Below, one piece after another: positions 7,489 through 13,160 of a stretch of 13,498 nt of DNA. How positions within the stretch are numbered: the first letter of the stretch is position 1; each line of letters opens with the position of its first letter. The stretch spans positions 1-13,498 of the forward strand of contig JAJYFW010000008.1 of the NCBI GenBank assembly GCA_021785335.1. Reading direction: 5' to 3'. A model generated the notes under the pieces. That model did not search any database. It was not told where the DNA came from and saw only the letters and a list, made by a program, of their open reading frames with translations. A program made the position numbers and the translations under genes. This DNA comes from Pseudomonadota bacterium. GTDB lineage: Bacteria > Pseudomonadota > Alphaproteobacteria > Acetobacterales > Acetobacteraceae.

Positions 7489-7863
7489 ATGACTTACCAC
7501 CTTCCGAAACCAGACGATTTTGCCGCCCCCGGCATCGCCATAAACTGCGACGGCGCGTCGTTCGCCGAGCTGTTGGATGACCTCACTATCGAGGCCGTCC
7601 ACGCCCTCGACGACCTGGATCGCTTGCCCGCCGCCGAGCGTGCGCTGGCGGAGCGCCTGGCCGACGCGGCTGATCCCGATTCGCAAATCCTCGACGCCGT
7701 GACCCCGCTCATCGCCAAGCGCCGACCTCGGGCGGAACTGCTCGCCGCAGGATATCGTGTCGCGCTCTCATTCCGAAGCCGATGCGACTGCGAGATCGCG
7801 ACCCCGGACCATGTTGACGAGCTTGTGGCCGCCGCCGTGGCGAAGGCGGTGCGCGATGAGTGA
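7489..7863 (+). CDS. Unrecognised acidic 124-residue protein preceding RepA-like gene
   Basis: I do not recognise a family. The N-terminal half is acidic (FAELLDDLTIEAVHALDDLDRLPAAE, about 25-50), the middle is helical and alanine-rich, and CDC occurs at 99-101. There is no signal peptide or membrane segment. An in-frame ATG at 7477 would add four residues; I prefer 7489 because GAGG lies 6 bases before it. The stop overlaps the RepA-like start by 8 bases (ATGAGTGA), so the two are translationally coupled and probably work together, for instance in replication initiation or its control. Confidence 0.72.
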   Translation: MTYHLPKPDDFAAPGIAINCDGASFAELLDDLTIEAVHALDDLDRLPAAERALAERLADAADPDSQILDAVTPLIAKRRPRAELLAAGYRVALSFRSRCDCEIATPDHVDELVAAAVAKAVRDE

Positions 7864-8857
7864 CATTGAGGTTGATCCCGAAACTGCCTTGAAGCTTTAC
7901 GACGCCGAGGCCGCTGAAGTCGCCCGCGCCGAAGCGGAACGCGCGAAGCCGCCGCCGGAACGACCGCGCCCCATCACCGCGCTGGAACTGCTACGGATGG
8001 ACATCCCGCCCCGCCGCATGCTGCTGGCGCCGTATCTGCCGGCCGAGGGTAGCGCGATGGTCTACGCGCCCCGAGGCATCGGCAAGACATGGGTTTCTCT
8101 GTCCATCGCCTATGCCGTGGCGAGTGGCGGTGAGACCTTGGGCGGCCGGGCGCCAGCACCGGCTCGCGTGCTGTTTCTCGATGGCGAGATGCCGCTCGGC
8201 CAGTTGCAGGAACGCCTTGCAGCGGTGGCGAAGGGCATCGGGAGGGAACTGCCGGCCGAGGACTATTTGCGGTTCCTGCCCGCCAGCGCCAGTCGTGACG
8301 GTCTGCCAGACCTCGCCAGCCCTCAGGGCCGCGAGCTTGTCGAGGAACTGGCCGAGGGCGTTGACCTGGTGGTGTTCGATAACCTGTCGTCCCTCGCCCG
8401 CTACAAGGAGAACGAGGCGGACGGCTGGCAGCCGCTGCAAGACCTGGTTCTGAGCCTGCGCCGCCGGAGCACCACGTCGTTGCTGGTGCACCATGCGGGC
8501 AAGGGCGGCCAGCAGCGCGGCACCAGCCGCCGCGAGGACTTGCTGGATAGCGTCATCGCCCTCCGCCGCCCCGATGAATACGAGGCCACCGAGGGCGCGC
8601 GGTTCCATTGGCACTACGAAAAGGCACGGGGTTTCCAGGGCGACGACGCGGCCCCCTTCGAGGCCGTTCTGCATCTCGATGATACGGGCGCCCATTGGCG
8701 GGTGACGCCCCTCGTAAAGACGAAGCAGGCGCTGGCCGAAGAACTGTTCGCCCGCAACGTGCCGCCGAAGGAAATCGCCGCTGCCTGCGGGGTGGCGCTC
8801 GGCACCGTCTACCGCTGGAAGGCGGCACGGGAGGGGAGCGGCTTCGATGTCCACTAG
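7856..8857 (+). CDS. RepA-like AAA ATPase (AAA_25 family) with C-terminal helix-turn-helix
   Basis: The 333-residue protein has a RecA/RepA-type ATPase core: Walker A APRGIGKT (71-78), a Walker B-like strand VLFLDGEM (105-112), a second acidic strand VDLVVFDNLSSL (169-180) and the sensor region LLVHHAGKGGQQRGTSRREDLLDSV (209-233), the signature of RepA-type hexameric helicases and related DnaB/RadA-like proteins of mobile elements. Residues 292-322 (ALAEELFARNVPPKEIAAACGVALGTVYRWK) form a resolvase-type helix-turn-helix. Related proteins unwind origin DNA for replication. The adjacent repeat cluster supports an initiator-helicase role. The gene overlaps the preceding gene by 8 bases and the next by 11. 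The helicase function is inferred from the family, not shown. Confidence 0.87.
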   Translation: MSDIEVDPETALKLYDAEAAEVARAEAERAKPPPERPRPITALELLRMDIPPRRMLLAPYLPAEGSAMVYAPRGIGKTWVSLSIAYAVASGGETLGGRAPAPARVLFLDGEMPLGQLQERLAAVAKGIGRELPAEDYLRFLPASASRDGLPDLASPQGRELVEELAEGVDLVVFDNLSSLARYKENEADGWQPLQDLVLSLRRRSTTSLLVHHAGKGGQQRGTSRREDLLDSVIALRRPDEYEATEGARFHWHYEKARGFQGDDAAPFEAVLHLDDTGAHWRVTPLVKTKQALAEELFARNVPPKEIAAACGVALGTVYRWKAAREGSGFDVH

Positions 8858-9323
8858 CCTGCTCGCAGCGGCCCGTTACCGCCTCGACCTCCTCGCCGCC
8901 GCCCGGCTGTCTGGCACTTTCTCGCATTCTCACGCCCTAGGGGATGAGAACGTGAGAAAATCACCCGGAACCCCAGGAAATCCGCCGGTTTCAGCGATTC
9001 TCACGGGGGGTGAAAATGAGGGTGGCGTGAGAATGCCCCCTGCACCCGATTCTCGTGATTCTCACGCCGATGAGAATGCGATGAGAATCGTGAGAACGTC
9101 CCCCGTCGCATGCGCGGAGTGTGGTGCGCTGTCGGGGGCGTTCATCGAGGTGGTGAACCCGGGCGGCTGGGAGTGCCGTGCGTGCCGGCCGGACGCTGCG
9201 GAGCTTCGCCGACGCCGAGACCTGGCAGACGCGATGGCCGCGCGGGCCGAGGCGATGACCGGCATCATGGAGGCCGAGGAGGTGCTGGCGGACCGAGCGG
9301 CCGTGCTGGCGGTGGACGGGTGA
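8847..9323 (+). CDS. Zinc-ribbon protein overlapping repA-like gene and iteron cluster
   Basis: The 158-residue frame begins 11 bases inside the RepA-like gene, with AGGGGAG upstream of its ATG. The C-terminal part carries CAEC (89-92) and CRAC (110-113), a four-cysteine zinc ribbon, followed by a charged alanine-rich helix (about 116-157). Residues about 25-85 are low-complexity and encode the repeated DNA motif (HSHALGDENV, HADENAMRIV), so this stretch seems shaped by DNA function and not by protein structure. Position next to the ATPase suggests a replication partner such as a DNA-binding accessory protein. No specific family is recognised. Confidence 0.68.
   Translation: MSTSLLAAARYRLDLLAAARLSGTFSHSHALGDENVRKSPGTPGNPPVSAILTGGENEGGVRMPPAPDSRDSHADENAMRIVRTSPVACAECGALSGAFIEVVNPGGWECRACRPDAAELRRRRDLADAMAARAEAMTGIMEAEEVLADRAAVLAVDG
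8926..9098. repeat. Iteron-like cluster, candidate replication origin
   Basis: About ten 9-base copies of a GTGAGAAT-type motif occur in 173 bases. Plus-orientation copies start at 8944 (GATGAGAAC), 8952 (CGTGAGAAA), 9027 (CGTGAGAAT), 9070 and 9081 (GATGAGAAT) and 9090 (CGTGAGAAC). Reverse copies are ATTCTCACG at 8926, 8998 and 9059, and ATTCTCGTG at 9050. GTGAAAAT at 9011 is a degenerate extra. Several pairs form dyads; one is centred on CCCTAGGG near 8937-8944, and another places 9059 opposite 9070. Clustered short repeats immediately after a RepA-like gene are the usual layout of an iteron origin in plasmids and phage-inducible islands. Confidence 0.72.
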
Positions 9324-9371
9324 CGCCCTGCTTGGTTGCATAGACGACAAGCGCAACAGTAGGCTGTTTCT

Positions 9372-9806
9372 ATGCGCACTCTGGTCGCGGCAATACTGAT
9401 TGCCACTGCAGTTCCAGTCGTTGCACCCGCACGACCGGCTCATTGGCGCCTAGCAAAGCACGCTCCGCCCGTCGAAATCATCCCGATGAGCGAGTTCTTG
9501 CCCCCTGCGGATCTACCGCCCAACGTGAGCAGGTTTGTCGCGTGCCGGATCGGGTATTGGTTCACATTTTCGCAGCCTCCGAAGATGTGCCCGGTGCTGG
9601 ATGCTGCGGCTCGCGCCGTGAACTCTCCACAAGAGCAAGCCTGGATGCGCGGTCGCCTGCGTGGCACTGAACCGTGCGTCTCCGCGGTGATTTCCGCGTG
9701 GAACGCTTACCGACCTTACCCCGGGGCGATTGACGGCCGCACGGCTGAAAGCACGTGTTCGAATGCGGACAAGCATTTGTACGAGATTCTTCTGCAGCAT
9801 CGTTGA
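9372..9806 (+). CDS. Putative secreted protein with four cysteines
   Basis: The 144-residue protein starts with a classic Sec signal peptide: MRTLVAAILIATAVPVVAPA, with likely cleavage after Ala20. The mature part holds Cys58, Cys73, Cys102 and Cys129, enough for two disulfides in the periplasm, and is proline-rich near residues 44-50. I do not recognise a family. It stands apart from its neighbours, 48 bases after the zinc-ribbon gene, with only a weak ribosome-binding site and lower GC at its start, so it may be an independently acquired cargo gene. Its function might be at the cell envelope (for example entry exclusion or host fitness), but that is a guess. Confidence 0.65.
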   Translation: MRTLVAAILIATAVPVVAPARPAHWRLAKHAPPVEIIPMSEFLPPADLPPNVSRFVACRIGYWFTFSQPPKMCPVLDAAARAVNSPQEQAWMRGRLRGTEPCVSAVISAWNAYRPYPGAIDGRTAESTCSNADKHLYEILLQHR

Positions 9807-9847
9807 GACACGGCCAGGGCCGCCGGAACCTACCAAACGCCGGTCAC

Positions 9848-9967
9848 GTGGCCGACGCCAAGCCGCTGCTCGCGCGGCTCGCCGCCATCATCGAGGCGCA
9901 CACCAACGCGGGCCTGATACTGTTGCGCGCCAGACACAACCGAATGAGCGCTAATAACGTGTTCTGA
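9848..9967 (+). CDS. Possible 39-residue peptide or gene remnant
   Basis: A GTG-started frame (VADAKPLLARLAAIIEAHTNAG...) has helix-like composition and GC-rich third positions in its first half, but lacks a clear ribosome-binding site. The frame is open further upstream to 9755, where it overlaps the secreted-protein gene and has implausible composition. It may be a small real gene or the tail of a decayed one. The rest of the 9807-10040 spacer shows no other gene. Confidence 0.25.
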   Translation: MADAKPLLARLAAIIEAHTNAGLILLRARHNRMSANNVF

Positions 9968-9993
9968 CGTGACTTGACTTGTTATGGCATAAT
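9964..9993 (+). promoter_or_regulatory. Candidate promoter of the second (cargo) operon
   Basis: CTGACG (9964-9969, 4/6 to the -35 consensus) and CATAAT (9988-9993, 5/6 to the -10) are 18 bases apart in a strikingly AT-rich stretch (9970-10022) of an otherwise GC-rich element. The -10 overlaps the small dyad GCAT-A-ATGC (9987-9995), a possible operator for the ribbon-helix-helix protein whose ATG lies about 41 bases after the inferred start. Confidence 0.45.
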
Positions 9994-10040
9994 GCATTGT
10001 TTCTATTGAATTCTAACAGGTTTTGGCCTACATCTTGGGC

Positions 10041-10271
10041 ATGAAAACCGTCATCTCACTATCGGTTGATCGCGAAACGCTGGACCGGGTGGACGCTGCC
10101 GCCCGCGACCTCGCTGCGAGCCGGAGCTACACCGCGCGCAGGCTGCTGGCCGATGCGCTCGCGAGGAATCCCGCCGCCGTTCCATCCGGCGGCGCCGGCC
10201 CGGCCGGAAGCCCGTCGCGCGGCTTGCGCATCCGTGCGGCGGGCGAGGGCAATGGAGGCGAGAATGTCTAA
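10041..10271 (+). CDS. Ribbon-helix-helix (CopG/Arc-type) DNA-binding protein
   Basis: Residues 3-40 (TVISLSVDRETLDRVDAAARDLAASRSYTARRLLADAL) fit the ribbon-helix-helix fold: a short beta strand with alternating exposed residues, then two helices. The remaining 36 residues are Gly/Pro/Ala-rich and disordered. Proteins of this type bind operators as dimers and often repress their own operon. An upstream TTG at 10023 would add six residues; I prefer the ATG at 10041 because the fold starts there. It is first in the run ending at 12005 and overlaps the next gene by 8 bases, so it likely autoregulates this operon. An antitoxin role is conceivable, but no toxin is recognised next to it. Confidence 0.75.
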   Translation: MKTVISLSVDRETLDRVDAAARDLAASRSYTARRLLADALARNPAAVPSGGAGPAGSPSRGLRIRAAGEGNGGENV

Positions 10272-10710
10272 CCCATTTGGCGACCATGTGCGCGTCGTGG
10301 ACCGGCGCCGCGTGGATTATCAGGATATCGACCATCACGTTGACCTCCAGGAAGGTGACGGACTGACGAAGGCGCTGGCGAAAAGCCACACCATCCCGCA
10401 GTTGCGTGACCTCGCAGACAAGCACGCCAAGCGCGGCGACTTCGGCATGGCCGATCGCCTCCATGCCGCCGCCGCCATCCGCCGCTCCGGCGTGCCGCCC
10501 GAGGTGTTGCAGCCCGGCCAGTTGCACGAGGTGGTGAGCTTCGACCCGAGAACGATGCAAGCCCGCACAGAATATTTTGGCGACATCGGCGCCTATTTCG
10601 GCCCGCTGATGCAGCCGCCCCTGCGTGCCAAGCTGAACCGCGATCCGGGGGTGACATATCAAGAAGTGCGGTTGAAGCCGGGCGAGCGCGCGGTGGTGGT
10701 CAAGGGCTGA
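10264..10710 (+). CDS. Unrecognised 148-residue protein
   Basis: No family is recognised. The N-terminal 35 residues are rich in Asp, His and Arg (HVRVVDRRRVDYQDIDHHVD), the middle is helical (IPQLRDLADKHAKRGDFGMADRLHAAAAIRRSG, about 44-76), and the C-terminal half looks beta-rich and ends in KPGERAVVVKG. GGAGG lies close before the ATG, which overlaps the preceding stop by 8 bases. There is no signal or membrane segment. It shares an operon with phage-like small proteins, so a role in a particle or in regulation is possible. Confidence 0.72.
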   Translation: MSNPFGDHVRVVDRRRVDYQDIDHHVDLQEGDGLTKALAKSHTIPQLRDLADKHAKRGDFGMADRLHAAAAIRRSGVPPEVLQPGQLHEVVSFDPRTMQARTEYFGDIGAYFGPLMQPPLRAKLNRDPGVTYQEVRLKPGERAVVVKG

Positions 10711-10711
10711 C

Positions 10712-11068
10712 ATGAGCGTGCGCCGCGGCGGCCTGCAAATCTTTCGCGACACGCCCTCCGGCGCCGCCGTCGTTGATGCCCTCTCCGGCGCGGCAACGCC
10801 CTTCGGGACGCGCGCGACCGGCGGCTTTCAGGCCGCAGTCGGGCGCGGCTACCTAGGAGGTTCGGCCGTCGTTCAGTCGCCCGCCTCCCCCGGAGCCTCC
10901 GCCACCCTATATGACGGAACGTCATCCGCAGGGCGCGTGCTGGCGGTTGTCCCGCTTTCGCAAAAGGCGATCATCCCGCTGCCGAACGTTTCGTTTTCGG
11001 TCGGGTTTTTTATTGTCGTCAACGCCGCCTGGCCCGGCTTCTTCGGCATTCCGTTTTCCGTGTCATGA
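10712..11068 (+). CDS. Small phage-structural-like beta protein
   Basis: The 118-residue protein begins one base after the preceding stop. The segment ATLYDGTSSAGRVLAVVPLSQKAIIPLPNVSFSVGFFIVV (about 64-103) follows a pattern known from small prophage proteins (LYDGTSxxGxxL, then a Pro-Asn turn and a G-F/L-hydrophobic strand) that are probably beta-sandwich virion or decoration proteins. The N-terminal part is Gly/Ala-rich. The hydrophobic C-terminus is better explained as beta strands than as a membrane helix because Pro and Gly interrupt it. The match is by pattern memory only, so the structural role is tentative. Confidence 0.6.
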   Translation: MSVRRGGLQIFRDTPSGAAVVDALSGAATPFGTRATGGFQAAVGRGYLGGSAVVQSPASPGASATLYDGTSSAGRVLAVVPLSQKAIIPLPNVSFSVGFFIVVNAAWPGFFGIPFSVS

Positions 11069-11086
11069 CCACGGAGCTTGCAGCAT

Positions 11087-11545
11087 ATGCACCATTCAAT
11101 GCCCGCTAAACCTACACCGCCCGATCAGCGCGGCCGGCCCTTCAAGCGTGGCGAGTCCGGCAATCCCGCCGGCAGGCCCGCAGGCTCGCGGAACAAGGTG
11201 CTGGTGGCTCTGGACAAGATCGGCGCGGAGGGCGCCGAGGAAGTCCTACGTCGCACGGTAGAGGCCGCGAAGGCCGGCGACATGCGAGCCGCCGAACTGC
11301 TGCTGTCCCGTGTCTGGCCGGCACGCAGAGGCCGCCCGGTGGCGCTGCCGGGGGTGCCCAAGATCGAGACCCCGGCGGACCTGGTGCGCGCCCTGGGCGC
11401 CGTTGCCGATGCGGTGGCGGAGGGCGTCATCAGCGCGGAGGAAGGGCAGGCCGTCGCGGCGGTGCTGGAGGCGCAGCGCAAGGCAATCGAAACAAGCGAC
11501 CTGGCCGAGCGCATCGCACGACTGGAACAAGGGGGAAACCGATGA
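11087..11545 (+). CDS. DUF5681-domain protein
   Basis: The N-terminus RGRPFKRGESGNPAGRPAGSRNK (about 15-37) is the hallmark of DUF5681, a short basic Gly/Pro/Arg-rich motif found in many alphaproteobacterial and phage proteins, often near terminase genes. A helical part follows (about 38-78), then an Ala/Glu-rich region and a coiled-coil-like end DLAERIARLE (138-147). I chose the ATG at 11087 because GGAG is 10 bases upstream; TTG at 11078 or ATG at 11099 are alternatives. Its stop overlaps the next start by 4 bases (ATGA). A DNA-binding, packaging-related role is suggested by the usual company of the domain, but no large terminase is present here. Confidence 0.8.
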   Translation: MHHSMPAKPTPPDQRGRPFKRGESGNPAGRPAGSRNKVLVALDKIGAEGAEEVLRRTVEAAKAGDMRAAELLLSRVWPARRGRPVALPGVPKIETPADLVRALGAVADAVAEGVISAEEGQAVAAVLEAQRKAIETSDLAERIARLEQGGNR

Positions 11546-11775
11546 CGTTGCAAGACCGCGTGGCGAAGCTGGAGCGCGCACCGAAGCCGCAGGAATGGGG
11601 CGAACCGCCCAAGGCGAAGACGATGGAAGAATGGCTCGCCCGGCGCGACCTGCCTCCACCTCCGCCACCTCCGCCTGGTGCGCTGGTGCGCGGCTACATC
11701 AACGCGCCCCCCAAGGCCAAGAGCATCGAGGAATGGTGCCAGTGGGTGGCCGAGGACCGGGAGCGCGGGCGATGA
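11542..11775 (+). CDS. Small proline-rich protein with internal duplication
   Basis: The 77-residue protein has an N-terminal coiled-coil seed MTLQDRVAKLE, then two copies of a motif: EPPKAKTMEEWLA (21-33) and APPKAKSIEEWCQW (55-68), separated by a run of eight prolines (38-45). Such a proline run would normally need EF-P for efficient translation. No family is recognised. It overlaps both the preceding and following genes by 4 bases (ATGA), so it is translationally coupled within the operon. The motif pair looks like two short linear binding sites joined by a stiff spacer. Confidence 0.7.
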   Translation: MTLQDRVAKLERAPKPQEWGEPPKAKTMEEWLARRDLPPPPPPPPGALVRGYINAPPKAKSIEEWCQWVAEDRERGR

Positions 11776-12005
11776 CGTTGGAAAGCCGGCTGGCGCGTCT
11801 AGAGGCTGCGGCCGGGGAGGGCGTGCAGAGCATCGTCGTGCATGGCGGGCTGGAAGGTGTCGGCCCTGACGACCACGCCCATGCCGGGGATCGGACCTGG
11901 CGCCGGGCCGAGGGTGAGGCGGTGGACGCGTTTCAGGCCCGCGTGCTCACGGAGGCGAAGGCGCTGAGGGCGCGATGCGTTGTCTGGGGTGGCCTGCCGG
12001 ATTGA
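11772..12005 (+). CDS. Small 77-residue protein with MTLESRLARLE start
   Basis: The start MTLESRLARLEA repeats the start of the preceding gene and echoes the ERIARLE end of the DUF5681 protein. The rest (SIVVHGGLEGVGPDDHAHAG, then a helix EGEAVDAFQARVLTEAKALRARCVVWGG) looks like a small alpha/beta unit. Short proteins beginning MTLExRxARLE are common in alphaproteobacterial mobile regions; their function is unknown. It overlaps the previous gene by 4 bases and is the last gene of this run. Confidence 0.68.
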   Translation: MTLESRLARLEAAAGEGVQSIVVHGGLEGVGPDDHAHAGDRTWRRAEGEAVDAFQARVLTEAKALRARCVVWGGLPD

Positions 12006-12020
12006 TGATTGTGCAGATGC

Positions 12021-12047
12021 CGGACACGGGGGACTTAGTCCTATGAT
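12021..12047 (+). promoter_or_regulatory. Candidate promoter giving a leaderless mRNA
   Basis: TATGAT (12042-12047) matches the -10 consensus at 5/6. CGGACA (12021-12026) is a 4/6 -35 match at a short 15-base spacing. The expected start would be at or next to the GTG at 12054, and there is no Shine-Dalgarno sequence before that codon, consistent with a leaderless transcript. Confidence 0.38.
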
Positions 12048-12053
12048 TGCGCC

Positions 12054-12572
12054 GTGGAACGGCGAAACGCACTCATCGCTGGCTTTCTGGGGCTCGCCGC
12101 CATTGCGGCAACGGTGTTTGCCGGGTTCCTTGCTGTGACGCCTGCGCCGCACTGGATCGAGACGATTTGCGCGGTAGCGTTTGGATTCGGCATCCTTGGG
12201 TATCTTGTGGTCCTATTGACCATTCCCAGGGAGCGTCCCGCCATGTCAGGCAACGGACCGAAGAACGTCAATAATGGAACTAACTTCGGACAGGTCGGCG
12301 ATAACTATTTCGGTAAGCCGCCCTTTGAGCTTACCGAAGATTTGGTGCGGCAAGTGGTGCAGGCGTGCCCAAAGGGAACGCCTGTTTTGGTCTTTGTTAC
12401 AGGCTCGCCGCGCGGATTTCCAATGCAGGCGCGAATCATGAGCGCCCTCGAAACGGCAGGCTTCGCCGTCTCTCAAAGCAACGCAATAATGACGTTGCCG
12501 ATGCCGACAAGGCCGCTAACGATCACGCCCGGCGAGAAACAGACGGTCGTGACGATCTCGGCGGACGCTTAG
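12054..12572 (+). CDS. Two-helix membrane protein with Gly/Asn linker and soluble C-terminal domain
   Basis: The 172-residue protein has two membrane helices (about 6-28 and 36-57), a basic stretch (IPRERP), and then the polar repeat-like linker NVNNGTNFGQVGDNYFG (71-87). The soluble domain (about 90-170) begins ELTEDLVRQVVQACPKGTPVLVFVTGSPRGFPMQARIMSALETAGF and looks alpha/beta. A similar plan (two helices, an N/G-rich linker, then P-V-hydrophobic strand, G-S/D and a helix ending AGF or AGW) occurs in uncharacterised bacterial membrane proteins. The C-terminal domain would face the cytoplasm if both termini are inside. The GTG start is the first in frame; ATG at 12043 is out of frame. It lies 48 bases after the cargo operon, with its own promoter candidate. 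The function is not known; a sensing or defence-type effector role is only a thought. Confidence 0.7.
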   Translation: MERRNALIAGFLGLAAIAATVFAGFLAVTPAPHWIETICAVAFGFGILGYLVVLLTIPRERPAMSGNGPKNVNNGTNFGQVGDNYFGKPPFELTEDLVRQVVQACPKGTPVLVFVTGSPRGFPMQARIMSALETAGFAVSQSNAIMTLPMPTRPLTITPGEKQTVVTISADA

Positions 12573-12614
12573 TCAACGAACGGCTCGCGACAGATTATCC
12601 ACGGCGAGAGACGG

Positions 12615-12866
12615 CTACCCCAGCCACCTGAGCGACACGTGGCACCATCCGCGCATCCGGCACTGCTCGCAACGTAGGCGGCTTTCGAGATGCCGGACGG
12701 GAAACTCCGGCCCGAGACGCCACCCGAGACCAACGGGATCAAGCTCTCCCTGGTGCTTGCAGAAGCCGCACGTGACGTTGAGTCGGGCTCGCGGCGCTAT
12801 CAGGTGCCGGAGCCGCGTATCGTAGAAGGGCAGGATGCGCCCGGGCGCGTTCTCATTCTGTTCCAC
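12615..12866 (-). CDS. Small zinc-ribbon-like protein on the opposite strand
   Basis: The 83-residue protein has CGFC (33-36) and CEQC (66-69), a pair of CxxC knuckles 29 residues apart, with Cys75 in addition. LGWRLGPEFPVRHLESRLRCEQC matches a pattern seen in small alphaproteobacterial zinc-ribbon proteins (L-x-x-RxGPxxPVxxLExRLRCxxC). It points towards the two-helix membrane-protein gene, ending 43 bases from it. The start is uncertain: the first in-frame codon is GTG at 12866 without a Shine-Dalgarno sequence, shortly after an in-frame stop, while a strong AGGAGG lies farther upstream in another frame. The function is unknown. Confidence 0.6.
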   Translation of the reverse strand: MEQNENAPGRILPFYDTRLRHLIAPRARLNVTCGFCKHQGELDPVGLGWRLGPEFPVRHLESRLRCEQCRMRGWCHVSLRWLG

Positions 12867-13160
12867 GGACCGGACTCATGCGCCGGATCGCTGGCGACGA
12901 CAACGCGGCGTCTGAGATCGCTCACGAAAGCGTGAACAAGGACGCCGACCTGAGCGTGCAGGGGTGCGCTGAGGACATCGCCACCTCCTGGATGAAATTC
13001 TCTCAACCTGCCGCTGTCATCCCAGTCTCACGCACTGCTCACGATACGGTGACAGTCGCCCCCCATTCTCCCACCGGTTCGATTCGCGGCGCCCCCCGCC
13101 CGGCGAAACCGAACGGGTGAGCGCCCGCCCTGCGGGGATTGCCCCGGTGGGAGCACCAAG
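12867..13160. other. Intergenic region, candidate right junction of the element
   Basis: The 294 bases between the minus-strand zinc-ribbon gene and the GrlR-like gene hold no convincing plus-strand gene. On the minus strand a strong Shine-Dalgarno sequence (complement of CCTCCT at 12984-12989) precedes an ATG at 12976-12978, which opens only 18 codons before TGA at 12922-12924. Another minus-strand frame (12800-13006, TTG start) is open with GC-rich third positions but overlaps the zinc-ribbon gene. The element's right end probably lies here, but I found no direct repeat shared convincingly with 4826-5056. Confidence 0.5.
13068..13153 (+). repeat. Inverted repeat pairing with the ribosome-binding site of the GrlR-like gene
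   Basis: CTCCCACCGG (13068-13077) is the exact reverse complement of CCGGTGGGAG (13144-13153), with 66 bases between them. The right arm includes GGGAG, the Shine-Dalgarno sequence 7 bases before the ATG at 13161. The loop can fold further through TTCGC/GCGAA. If transcription starts before 13068, the pairing would mask the ribosome-binding site. Confidence 0.5.

Noticed and set aside
7991..8854. A 287-residue minus-strand frame opposite the RepA-like gene
   Set aside because: It mirrors the Walker-motif protein and has no ribosome-binding site or domain of its own.
8926..9098. Repeat cluster considered as a CRISPR array
   Set aside because: Units are only about 9 bases, in both orientations, with irregular short spacing, which fits iterons and not CRISPR repeats and spacers.
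12595..12603. TTATCCACG as a DnaA box
   Set aside because: It is a single copy with one mismatch and no clustered partners, not enough to call an origin element.
5036..12710. GGGAAACTC shared between the integrase leader and the area near 12703 as an att direct repeat
   Set aside because: A 9-base match is expected by chance at this scale, and one copy lies inside the zinc-ribbon gene while the other is next to the integrase start.
13072..13090. GGTTCGATTC resembling a tRNA T-arm, possibly a tRNA 3' fragment at the island's right end
   Set aside because: The flanking bases do not form a 5-bp T-stem, and no acceptor stem or CCA is present.
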